From: Actinomycetes bacterium
GTDB lineage: Bacteria > Actinomycetota > Acidimicrobiia > Spongiisociales > UBA5794
Assembly: GCA_024640745.1 (NCBI GenBank)
Contig: JAHEEL010000153.1
Location: 1-5,686, forward strand
Direction: 5' to 3'
DNA length: 5,686 nucleotides
Positions 1-5,577 of this stretch are shown in pieces. The position numbers and the translations under genes are program-made. The notes beneath the pieces were generated by a model. That model saw nothing but the letters and a program-made list of their open reading frames with translations, searched no databases and had not been told where the DNA came from. Each line of letters opens with the position of its first letter. Positions within the stretch are counted from its first letter, which is position 1.

Positions 1-228
1 GAGCATCCGATCGCCGAGACGGAATCCGGCTTCGACAAGGGTCCGCCAGGTTTCCGGTCCAACGATTCCGTCTGCCGGCAGGCCTCGAGAGGACTGGAAT
101 TCGCGCACCGCGCCGGCAGTCGTCGTCCCGTACGAGCCGTCGGCAGTGATCGGGAAACCCAGACTGGTGAGGCGCCGCTGGATGTCGCGAACCGGCTCCC
201 CCCGGTCGCCAACGTGGTAGAGCCTCAC
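1..228 (-). CDS. cwlM: CwlM-like peptidoglycan-binding protein, N-terminal part (runs off left edge)
   Basis: Partial gene: 76 codons from a GTG start at 228 to the window edge. The visible protein begins MRLYHVGDRGEPVRDIQRRL and forms one complete PG_binding_1 repeat: a V-RDIQRRL-SLGF helix, DGSYG-TT, AVREFQ-S-GL, then DGIVGPETW-TL at about residues 57-66. It ends EAGFRLGDRML, much like the junction after the first repeat in mycobacterial CwlM. No signal peptide is seen, which fits a cytoplasmic protein. In mycobacteria CwlM carries two such repeats and an amidase-3 domain, and when phosphorylated by PknB it stimulates MurA; the amidase domain here lies outside the window, so that role is inferred. 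A GGGAG at 237-241 lies 8 bases before the GTG. The gene starts 25 bases after trxA, the same order as in mycobacteria. A generic N-acetylmuramoyl-L-alanine amidase is the alternative. Confidence 0.85.
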   Translation of the reverse strand, partial: MRLYHVGDRGEPVRDIQRRLTSLGFPITADGSYGTTTAGAVREFQSSRGLPADGIVGPETWRTLVEAGFRLGDRML

Positions 229-253
229 TGCTCCCGCTCCCGACTGGTCGAGA

Positions 254-580
254 TCAGCCGACGAATGAAGAGACTTCGGTCTCCAATTGTGCCTTGCTCC
301 GAGCCCCGACCAGTCGCTTCTTCTCTTGACCGTCCTGGAACACGATCATCGTTGGGATGCTCATCACGCCGAATTGCATGGCGGTTGCCGGATTCTCGTC
401 GACGTTGAGCTTGACGACCTGCAACTGGCCGGCGAGGTCGCCCGCCATCTCGTCGAGCGGTCCGTCCATCATCTTGCACGGACCGCACCACTCCGCCCAG
501 AAGTCGACGAGCGTTGGAAGTGATGAGCCGATCAGTTCAACGAAGTTCGCATCGGTTCCTGTGACGGTGTTCTTTCCCAT
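254..580 (-). CDS. trxA: Thioredoxin
   Basis: A 108-residue cytoplasmic thioredoxin, the usual length for the family. It reduces protein disulfides (for example in ribonucleotide reductase and peroxiredoxins) and is recharged by thioredoxin reductase. The active site WCGPC is at residues 31-35 within VDFWAEWCGPCK, the buried Asp is D26, and the cis-proline loop is S74-I-P76-T. The C-terminal helix ends TEVSSFVG. The ATG at 580 is chosen because GAGGAG (586-591) sits 5 bases upstream and the protein then begins where thioredoxins normally do. An open frame continues upstream to 694, but it would overlap the end of trxB and encode a Gln-rich, Arg-rich tail unlike the family. The gene lies 62 bases downstream of trxB and is probably co-transcribed with it. 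Confidence 0.97.
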   Translation of the reverse strand: MGKNTVTGTDANFVELIGSSLPTLVDFWAEWCGPCKMMDGPLDEMAGDLAGQLQVVKLNVDENPATAMQFGVMSIPTMIVFQDGQEKKRLVGARSKAQLETEVSSFVG

Positions 581-585
581 CTCGA

Positions 586-591
586 CTCCTC
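586..591 (-). promoter_or_regulatory. Ribosome binding site of trxA
   Basis: The minus strand reads GAGGAG, then TCGAG, then ATG at 580. It is a strong Shine-Dalgarno match at a good distance, and it decides the trxA start against the longer open frame. Confidence 0.75.
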
Positions 592-597
592 GTGATT

Positions 598-624
598 GCT
601 GCTGCTGCTCCGGTCCCTGCCGGA
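598..624. repeat. (GCT)4 tract and short inverted repeat in the trxB-trxA gap
   Basis: The 62-base gap between trxB and trxA holds four GCT units at 598-609 (GCA on the coding strand) and a small inverted repeat TCCGG-6-CCGGA at 609-624. The stem is only 5 bp and no T-tract follows it, so it does not look like a terminator. It may be chance, or a weak structure in the message between the two genes. Confidence 0.35.
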
Positions 625-642
625 CGCTCCATGGACTTGGAT

Positions 643-1566
643 TCAGGGCCCGACGCGGTCGAGCCAGTGCTCCGCATCGATCGCCGCCCGGCACCCCATG
701 CCCGCGGCAGTGACCGCCTGCTGGTAGTAGTGGTCGACGACGTCGCCGGCAGCGAACACCCCCGGTACGGACGTGGTCGTGGTGCCGGGATCGGTGACGA
801 TGTAGCCGGCGGGGTCGAGATCCACCTGCCCCTGGAAGATCTTGGTATTCGGGTCGTGTCCGATGGCGAGGAAGAGGCCCTCGACCGGGAGCTCCGACGA
901 GGCGCCGGTCTTGACGCTGGTCACCTTGATCCCGGTGACCAGGTCATCGCCGAGGACTTCATCGACCGTGGTGTCCCACAGCACTTCGATCTTTGGATGA
1001 TCGATCGCCCGCTGCGCCATGATCTTCGACGCGCGGAATTCGTCTCTGCGATGCACGATGGTGACCTTGGAAGCGAACTTCGTGAGGAAGAGGGCCTCCT
1101 CCATCGCCGAGTCGCCTCCGCCCACGATTGCGAGGTTGCGATCCCTGAAGAAGAATCCGTCGCACGTGGCGCAGGCAGAGACCCCGTAGCCCCGCAGACG
1201 CTCTTCACCCGGGATTCCCAGCCAGCGAGCCGACGCTCCGGTGGAGACGATGACGGCGTCAGATTCGTACTCGTCCGCACCAACCCATGCCTTGAACGGC
1301 TGCTCAGAGAAATCGACCTTGGTGACGTCGGAGGAGACGATGCGTGTTCCGAACCGCTCGGCTTGCTTGCGCATGCCCTCCATCAGTTCCGGGCCCATGA
1401 TGCCGTCGGGGAACCCGGGATAGTTCTCGACCTCGGTTGTGAGCATCAGTTGTCCGCCACGCTGCATGCCTTCGATCATGACGGGCGATAGGTCGGCCCG
1501 AGCTGCGTAGATGGCTGCGGTGAGGCCGGCGGGACCAGAGCCGATGATCAGGACCTTCTCGGCCAT
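643..1566 (-). CDS. trxB: Thioredoxin-disulfide reductase (NADPH, FAD)
   Basis: A 307-residue low-molecular-weight thioredoxin reductase, close to the usual 310-320. It passes electrons from NADPH through FAD and a redox disulfide to thioredoxin. Visible motifs in order: FAD dinucleotide fold GSGPAG at residues 10-14 region; GGQL and the ENYPGFPDGI-G segment near 37-57; STGAS at 108-112; the redox pair C132-A-T-C135 followed by DG; NADPH fold GGGDSAMEEA at 149-158; HRRDEFRAS at 172-180 for the NADP phosphate; and the second FAD contact VFAAGDVVD at 270-278. The ATG at 1566 has AGGAG 5 bases upstream, located inside the last codons of the preceding membrane-protein gene, with only 2 bases between that stop and this start. 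Translational coupling is therefore likely. Its thioredoxin partner follows directly downstream. No key residue is missing. Confidence 0.98.
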   Translation of the reverse strand: MAEKVLIIGSGPAGLTAAIYAARADLSPVMIEGMQRGGQLMLTTEVENYPGFPDGIMGPELMEGMRKQAERFGTRIVSSDVTKVDFSEQPFKAWVGADEYESDAVIVSTGASARWLGIPGEERLRGYGVSACATCDGFFFRDRNLAIVGGGDSAMEEALFLTKFASKVTIVHRRDEFRASKIMAQRAIDHPKIEVLWDTTVDEVLGDDLVTGIKVTSVKTGASSELPVEGLFLAIGHDPNTKIFQGQVDLDPAGYIVTDPGTTTTSVPGVFAAGDVVDHYYQQAVTAAGMGCRAAIDAEHWLDRVGP

Positions 1567-1568
1567 GG

Positions 1569-1880
1569 CTACTCCTGTGGTTGCGTTGGCTCGTCGTCTG
1601 GATGACGCTTCACCCAGACAAACACGCCGGCGAGCAGCAATATGCCCCCGACGACGGCATACGCAACTTCCTGTCCGATCAGCGTGCCGAGCGCGCGGAA
1701 GAAGGCCACGAGCAACCAGATGATCGCAAGGAGCGCGATAGCTGCGATCACGATGCCGATCGCAGCCCAAGTGACGCCGACGGCGACGCGGTCCACGGTG
1801 AGGGATCGGATCTTGGTAGCGACCTGCTCGAGGGAGTCGGCGATCTTTGCCGGATAATCGGTGCGCGGTCGATCGGTCAT
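1569..1880 (-). CDS. Small membrane protein with two helices, unknown function
   Basis: A 103-residue protein, not recognised with certainty. A charged N-terminal segment (residues 1-31, MTDRPRTDYPAKIADSLEQV then an amphipathic stretch) precedes two hydrophobic segments at about 32-62 and 72-90, separated by a short loop, and a polar acidic tail KRHPDDEPTQPQE. Its size and architecture recall the actinobacterial Holin-X / phage-holin-III-like family (Pfam PF07332), but this is a resemblance of shape and not a firm match. Both ends are predicted to lie on the same side, probably the cytoplasm. It sits 31 bases after the anti-sigma gene and its 3' end carries the trxB ribosome binding site. No clear Shine-Dalgarno is seen before its own ATG at 1880. 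In mycobacteria no gene is present at this position between the anti-sigma-M gene and trxB2. Confidence 0.85.
   Translation of the reverse strand: MTDRPRTDYPAKIADSLEQVATKIRSLTVDRVAVGVTWAAIGIVIAAIALLAIIWLLVAFFRALGTLIGQEVAYAVVGGILLLAGVFVWVKRHPDDEPTQPQE
1572..1576 (-). promoter_or_regulatory. Ribosome binding site of trxB inside the upstream gene
   Basis: AGGAG on the minus strand spans the last Gln and Glu codons of the small membrane protein and lies 5 bases before the trxB ATG. Ribosomes finishing the membrane gene would pass directly over it, so the two genes are probably translationally coupled. Confidence 0.7.
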
Positions 1881-1901
1881 AGCACGCGAGGTTAGTCGAA
1901 T

Positions 1902-1916
1902 CCTGACGGACTCAGG
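1902..1916. repeat. Small inverted repeat at the anti-sigma stop codon
   Basis: CCTGA-5-TCAGG overlaps the TGA stop of the anti-sigma gene. The stem is 5 bp and no run of T follows on either strand, so it is not a convincing terminator. It lies in the 31-base gap before the small membrane gene and could be chance. Confidence 0.3.
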
Positions 1917-2820
1917 GCCCCGTGCTGGCGAGCACCCGGCACGAACCCACGTCGAGGCCGACCAGGTACGGCTCGGCGTCGGGCGGCACAACGGCGACGA
2001 GCACGACGTCGATGCCGTCGATCGTGGCGGCTGCGATCACTTCCAGCTGGGATGCTGCTGAGGGTGCGGCGTCGCTTGTCTCGAGACACACCGCCGCCGC
2101 TGTCGGGTCGACGGGAGGCGACGTCGACGTCGATTTGCTCAGCTCCTCGTCGAACGCCTCGCCGCCGGCGGCGAATGCTCGGCCGAGGCGCTCGAGGTCG
2201 ACATCCGGGAAGTAGGGGAGTGCGGCTGTTCGCGCATCGCCCGCCACCGGCGCCAGTTCCTCCGTCCCTGCGGGCAGTGTGGTCGTCGCTTCCCCCGCTG
2301 CGGCGGCTGTGGTCGTGGTCTCTGCCGGTGGGGGCGGGGTGGTCGCAGCGGCATCGGCAGAAGAAAGCACGTCCTGCTCGGCGGCCTCGCCCCCGTCGAG
2401 CGCGAATTGCTCCGCCGCCGCAGTGGTCGTGGTGAGGTCTGCCGATGCGACGTTGGCTGCATCATCGGAACCTCCGCTCGGCAGAATGACGACGGCGCCG
2501 ACGATCACCGCCGCGGCTGCTGCGAGGCCCATCGCCGGGGCCCACCATCGCTGCCAGCGGGAGGGAGGCGTGGGCACCGGGGCGGGGGGAGCGTCGAGGT
2601 GGAGCTGTTGCACGAGCGACGCGCGCAGCGCTGAGCGCTCGTGCGGTGTCATGACCGGGGCGGGTGCGTCCCGGAGCAGAGACGCGACGGCGAGCTGATT
2701 CTCGTACTCTGCTCGCAGCGTCGGATCCTCGGCAAGACGCGCAAGCGCTCCCCGGCGCTCCTCCGGAGAGAGCCGCCCGCTGATCAGATCGGTGATGAGA
2801 TCCTGGTCGTGATTGCTCAT
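1912..2820 (-). CDS. Membrane anti-sigma factor (regulator of the adjacent ECF sigma factor)
   Basis: A 302-residue single-pass membrane protein. Residues 1-75 form a cytoplasmic helical domain (DLITDLISGRLSPEERRGAL, then a segment ending in an ER-ALRASLVQQL helix) with the position and character of an anti-sigma domain. It lacks the HxxxCxxC zinc motif and has no cysteine at all in this part. A proline-rich hinge (76-88) and WQRWW lead into one membrane helix at about 93-113. Residues 120-200 are a low-complexity Thr/Ala/Pro linker, and residues 200-302 form a small extracytoplasmic domain containing the protein's only two cysteines, C245 and C294. The start codon overlaps the sigma-factor stop (ATGA at 2817-2820), with AGAAG 4 bases before the ATG. 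Position matches mycobacterial anti-SigM (Rv3912), but the outer domain is not recognised. Function is inferred mainly from context and topology. Confidence 0.88.
   Translation of the reverse strand: MSNHDQDLITDLISGRLSPEERRGALARLAEDPTLRAEYENQLAVASLLRDAPAPVMTPHERSALRASLVQQLHLDAPPAPVPTPPSRWQRWWAPAMGLAAAAAVIVGAVVILPSGGSDDAANVASADLTTTTAAAEQFALDGGEAAEQDVLSSADAAATTPPPPAETTTTAAAAGEATTTLPAGTEELAPVAGDARTAALPYFPDVDLERLGRAFAAGGEAFDEELSKSTSTSPPVDPTAAAVCLETSDAAPSAASQLEVIAAATIDGIDVVLVAVVPPDAEPYLVGLDVGSCRVLASTGP
2221..2463 (-). repeat. Low-complexity Thr/Ala/Pro-rich coding segment in the anti-sigma factor
   Basis: This stretch encodes residues 120-200, the linker between membrane helix and outer domain. 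It contains two similar units, ADLTTTTAAAE (127-137) and AETTTTAAAAGE (166-177), with near-matching DNA around GTGGTCGTGGT on the plus strand, and a TTPPPP run. It looks like an extended, unstructured spacer through the cell wall, a plausible site of O-glycosylation, and may have grown by local duplication. Confidence 0.55.
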
Positions 2821-3392
2821 GGTTCTTCTGTTGGATGCTCGAACCCCGGCGCGAAGTTCCCGAGTTCCTGGGAGAGTTGCTTTCTGGCCCGGAACAGGCG
2901 GCTCTTGACCGTGCCCACCGGTATGTCGAGGGTATCTGAGGCCCCATCTAGTGACATGCCCTCGACGTCGACGAGCACCACCGCCGCCCGGAACTCGGGG
3001 GACAGCGTCGCGAGGGCCTGGTCGATGTCGGGACGCAACTCGACCGCGTTCAGGGAGTCGCCGCTTCGCGGGTCGGAAGGATCGAGGTGCTCGGGTATCG
3101 GCTCCGTCCGCTGGCGTTGCCGGCGACGGAGGTGGTCGTAGCACGTGTTGATCGAGACCCGGTAGAGCCACGTGCTGAACGCCGCCTGCTCTTTGTAGCG
3201 GTCGGCTTTGCGAAACACCGTGAGGAAGACATCCTGCGTGGCGTCGAGCGCCTCGTCCCGATTCCGCATCATTCGGAGACAGATCGCAAAGACGCGGTCT
3301 TCGTGTGACCGCATCAACTCGTCGAAGGCGCTGATGTCACCTTCGAGGTATCGACGAATCAGGGCGCGGTCTTCCGCTGCGCGCGAGGTCAT
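2817..3392 (-). CDS. sigM: ECF-family RNA polymerase sigma factor, SigM-like
   Basis: A 191-residue two-domain sigma factor, the usual ECF length. Region 2 occupies about residues 20-92: EGDISAFDELMRSHEDRVF, then the DATQDVFLTVF segment (50-60) that contacts core polymerase, and AFSTWLYRVSINTCYDHLRR (71-90), which melts and reads the -10 element. After an acidic linker, region 4 covers about 124-173 with the helix-turn-helix ending IPVGTVKSRLFRARKQL (157-173). The SigM assignment rests on gene order (pseudokinase before; anti-sigma, trxB, trxA and cwlM after), not on a sequence search. The ATG at 3392 has no good Shine-Dalgarno; it is chosen because region 2 begins soon after it and no ATG, GTG or TTG lies in frame between it and the preceding gene. 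The TGA overlaps the anti-sigma ATG by 4 bases, a common arrangement that balances sigma and anti-sigma synthesis. Confidence 0.95.
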   Translation of the reverse strand: MTSRAAEDRALIRRYLEGDISAFDELMRSHEDRVFAICLRMMRNRDEALDATQDVFLTVFRKADRYKEQAAFSTWLYRVSINTCYDHLRRRQRQRTEPIPEHLDPSDPRSGDSLNAVELRPDIDQALATLSPEFRAAVVLVDVEGMSLDGASDTLDIPVGTVKSRLFRARKQLSQELGNFAPGFEHPTEEP

Positions 3393-3438
3393 TGGCGTCG
3401 ATTCTGGTCGCAGGCGAACCCGGAGGCCAAGGTTTCTC

Positions 3439-4728
3439 CTAGGGGAGGAGGCGGATTTCGTAAATGGCAGTGCCGAATGTGCCGTCCGGTTGCTCCGGGA
3501 GCGTCGTGATCCAGATCAGCCAGAATCCCTCATCTCGTCGGGCAACGTCCAACCTGGTGGTGCCGGTCAGGATCTGCGCCGAGCCGATGCGATCCCATCC
3601 TCCGGGAACGTCCGGCAAGGTTGCATTCCAGGCGAGGGTGAACCGCGTCGCTTCCGTGCCGGTGATCTCGACGGCGCCGATCGGCACGGGCGACTCGAGC
3701 ACCACGCCGACGCCCTCCTTGGTCCGCTCCAGCGGTTCCGGATAGGGCTCGGTCTCCCACGCCGTGGTGAGGCGCCCATCCGCGACGGCCGCGATGGTCT
3801 CGTCGTTCTCGATGCCGTCACCAAACGGGTCGTAGACGCTCGCCAAGGCGGGGAGGGCGTTCTCCGCAGGAACGTCGGTTGCCGGGGCCGTGCTCGTCGG
3901 CGCGTCGGGCGCCTGCTCGGCTGGCGCCGCCGGATAGAGGAACGGGGAATCGGGGTCGACGTCGATCCCGAGACCAAGAATCGACAGCGCGAGGAGGGCA
4001 ACGACGACGAACGCGAAGAGAACCAGCGGCTTCATCGACCACGACTCCTCGGCTTCGGGCTCGTTGTGGAGTGACGCTGCGCTCAGTGCGCTTGCGAGGC
4101 CGGCGGCGTCGAGCGCTCCCGCCTCGGCTGCCTCGAGGGCGTCATCAACGGAGGAGGGGATCCCCTCGGCGACGTGGGATGGGCGCACCGAAGGGTTGTC
4201 GCTTCCGGTGATGGCGATCCGCAGGACGCCGGCCAGCGCCGAGGTGTCGCCGTGCGCCGTTGTGGTGACGGGGACGCGGCCGAAGCTGGCGAGCCGCGCC
4301 GGATGAGCTGCGGAGAAGTGGATGGCGCTCTCGTCGATGGCGCCGTGGATCCCGCCGTTGGCATGGAACGCCGCCAGGCCGGCAGCCACGCCGGATGCGT
4401 TGGAGAGATACTCGGTGATGGGCAGCGTCTCGCCTGCCTTGAGCCGGTCGGCGATGGTGACCGCTCCGTCCCACTCGGCGACGGCAAACGCCGATTGACC
4501 GACCTCTCCCGCCGCGTAGACCGTTTGCACGTGCGGGTGCGATGTCGCCGCCGCGGCCCGGATCGGTGCGAGGAACTGGTCGATTCGCTCCGGGTCGGCG
4601 TCGGGTCCCGGGAAGCGGATGAGGACGGGTCGCTCGAGTTGCTCGTCGGTTGCCAGCCACTCCTCGATGTCGCCGTCGGCCCCTAAGCGGACATTCATTC
4701 GGTAGCGGTCGGGGATGCGAGGAGGCAC
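3439..4728 (-). CDS. Membrane pseudokinase with extracytoplasmic domain (MviN C-terminal type)
   Basis: A 429-residue protein. Residues 8-220 follow a Ser/Thr kinase fold (RYR start, HPHVQTVYAAGE, VAEW hinge, ASGVAAGLAAFHANGGIHGA), but catalytic residues are gone: no Gly-rich loop (LGADGDIEEW), VLIR38 in place of VAVK, HGAIDESAI (128-136) for HRDxKxxN, and S148-F-G for DFG. One membrane helix spans about 234-254. After a Pro/Ala/Thr linker (257-292), an outer domain begins VYDPFGDGIENDE (298-310), DGRLTTAWETEPY, resembling discoidin-like C-termini. This order matches the C-terminal half of mycobacterial MviN (Rv3910), where the pseudokinase is fused to the lipid II flippase MurJ and recruits FhaA; here no MurJ part is attached. 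The GTG at 4728 lies 3 bases after the acetyltransferase stop, with GGGG about 8 bases upstream; ATG at residue 11 is a less likely start because it would cut the RYR strand. Confidence 0.9.
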   Translation of the reverse strand: MPPRIPDRYRMNVRLGADGDIEEWLATDEQLERPVLIRFPGPDADPERIDQFLAPIRAAAATSHPHVQTVYAAGEVGQSAFAVAEWDGAVTIADRLKAGETLPITEYLSNASGVAAGLAAFHANGGIHGAIDESAIHFSAAHPARLASFGRVPVTTTAHGDTSALAGVLRIAITGSDNPSVRPSHVAEGIPSSVDDALEAAEAGALDAAGLASALSAASLHNEPEAEESWSMKPLVLFAFVVVALLALSILGLGIDVDPDSPFLYPAAPAEQAPDAPTSTAPATDVPAENALPALASVYDPFGDGIENDETIAAVADGRLTTAWETEPYPEPLERTKEGVGVVLESPVPIGAVEITGTEATRFTLAWNATLPDVPGGWDRIGSAQILTGTTRLDVARRDEGFWLIWITTLPEQPDGTFGTAIYEIRLLP

Positions 4729-4731
4729 GAG

Positions 4732-5466
4732 TCAACCCCGGCGGAACAGTGCAAGCGGCTCGGGCAGTGCGACGAAGCCTTCGGATTCGTACAGGGCGAT
4801 CGCGGCGTCGTTGTCGGTCTGGGTGTTGAGCAACATTGCCTTGCTCCCAGCCTTGAGGGCCATGCGAGCGGCGCCGCGTGCCAGCGATCGACCCATCTGC
4901 TGACCTTGCCATTCCGGGTGGACCGCGAGGCGCTGGAGATAGGCAATGGCGTGTCCAAAGCCGAGGATCGCAAAAGCGACCGGGCGACCCTCCGGTCCGC
5001 GGATGACGAGAGTCTGCGCTCTTCCCGTCGCGGCAACGGCCTCGGCCATCCCGTGTCGATCGAAGCGCCAGAAGTCGTCGAATGCTGCGTGGTCGATTGC
5101 GAGGAGATCCTCGACGGTGGTGGCCGGCGGTGCGGTCACGAGGTGATCGGGGGCCGGTTGACAGTCGCTGATCTCGAGACGCATCAGCGATAGAGGGACG
5201 AATTCGGCGAATCCCGCCTCCTCCCACGGACGGCGGCTCGATGCCGGCAGCGGCGGCGAGAACACGTGGCGGGCCCCCAGGTCGTTGAGGCGGTCGCTGC
5301 AGGCGGAAAGGAAGGCGGATCCACCGCGCACAAGGCGAATGGCCCCGTCGTGGACCACGTCGTTCCATCGGCGGGCGTCCGCACGCGCCCAGCCTCTCCT
5401 GAACCGGATTGGACCCGGCCAGGAGCCACGCTGGAGCACCGGTATCGGGCTCTCCGCCACCGACAT
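4732..5466 (-). CDS. GNAT-family N-acetyltransferase, possibly two-domain
   Basis: A 244-residue protein with a clear GNAT domain in its C-terminal half: strand AIAYLQRLAVHPEWQGQQMG (174-192) carries the acetyl-CoA pyrophosphate loop (Q187-G-Q-Q-M-G192, the Q/R-x-x-G-x-G/A motif), followed by SLARGAARMA, LLNTQTDNDAAIALYESEGF (212-231) and a closing strand. The N-terminal half (about 36-98) ends PWEEAGFAEFVPLSLMRLEI, which looks like the last strands of a second, degenerate GNAT domain lacking the CoA loop. The substrate cannot be told. The ATG at 5466 is supported by GGAGGT just upstream (5470-5475); the frame stays open further right but without a better start. It is the first gene of the leftward cluster and almost abuts the pseudokinase, where many actinobacteria have MurJ. 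RimI-like or antibiotic-type acetylation are both possible. Confidence 0.9.
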   Translation of the reverse strand: MSVAESPIPVLQRGSWPGPIRFRRGWARADARRWNDVVHDGAIRLVRGGSAFLSACSDRLNDLGARHVFSPPLPASSRRPWEEAGFAEFVPLSLMRLEISDCQPAPDHLVTAPPATTVEDLLAIDHAAFDDFWRFDRHGMAEAVAATGRAQTLVIRGPEGRPVAFAILGFGHAIAYLQRLAVHPEWQGQQMGRSLARGAARMALKAGSKAMLLNTQTDNDAAIALYESEGFVALPEPLALFRRG

Positions 5467-5577
5467 GACACCTCCGGCTCTTCGGCGCGAACGCAGCGTA
5501 CCGTCCGTGTGGGTCCATACCGCCGGGTCTCGGAATCCGTTTGGCGCGGACGTGGTACGACGTGCGACCATGGGGTC
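5467..5577. promoter_or_regulatory. Divergent intergenic region, probable promoters for both directions
   Basis: This 111-base gap separates the leftward cluster from the rightward deacetylase gene and is the largest noncoding stretch here, so at least one promoter in each direction is expected. For the leftward side, TACGCT on the minus strand (5495-5500) fits a -10 element 28 bases before the ATG, but no good -35 lies at the right distance. For the rightward side I see no convincing -10/-35 pair. The assignment rests on gene orientation rather than on motifs. Confidence 0.5.
5470..5475 (-). promoter_or_regulatory. Ribosome binding site of the GNAT gene
   Basis: GGAGGT on the minus strand is an almost perfect Shine-Dalgarno, 3-4 bases from the ATG at 5466. 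The spacing is a little short, but it is the best site in the region and sets the start against the open frame that continues to 5673. Confidence 0.65.

Noticed and set aside
609..624. Hairpin between trxB and trxA as a terminator
   Set aside because: The stem is only 5 bp with no following T-tract, and the two genes are functionally paired.
581..694. N-terminal extension of thioredoxin by 38 residues
   Set aside because: It would overlap the 3' end of trxB, contains a Gln run from the GCA repeat, and the internal ATG at 580 has a strong ribosome binding site.
592..1491. Long plus-strand open frame of 299 codons
   Set aside because: It lies antisense to trxB, whose motifs are complete; the frame is open because of high GC and its product is Asp/Arg-rich with no family pattern.
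2281..2450. Tandem repeat or CRISPR-like array
   Set aside because: The repeated GTGGTCGTGGT segments are codon repeats for the Thr/Ala linker of the anti-sigma factor, with irregular spacing and no spacers.
3393..3445. ECF-type autoregulatory promoter before the sigma gene
   Set aside because: A GAAACC is present (coding strand) but no CGTC-type -10 lies at the proper distance, so I do not call it.
3208..4074. Plus-strand open frame of 288 codons
   Set aside because: It is antisense to the sigma factor and pseudokinase, both well supported, and has no recognisable domain.
4145..5518. Minus-strand open frame of 457 codons
   Set aside because: It overlaps the acetyltransferase and pseudokinase genes in another frame and gives an Arg/Pro-rich product typical of a GC-rich shadow frame.
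5541..5561. TTGGCG / TACGAC as a rightward promoter
   Set aside because: The two elements are only 9 bases apart, far too close for a -35/-10 pair.
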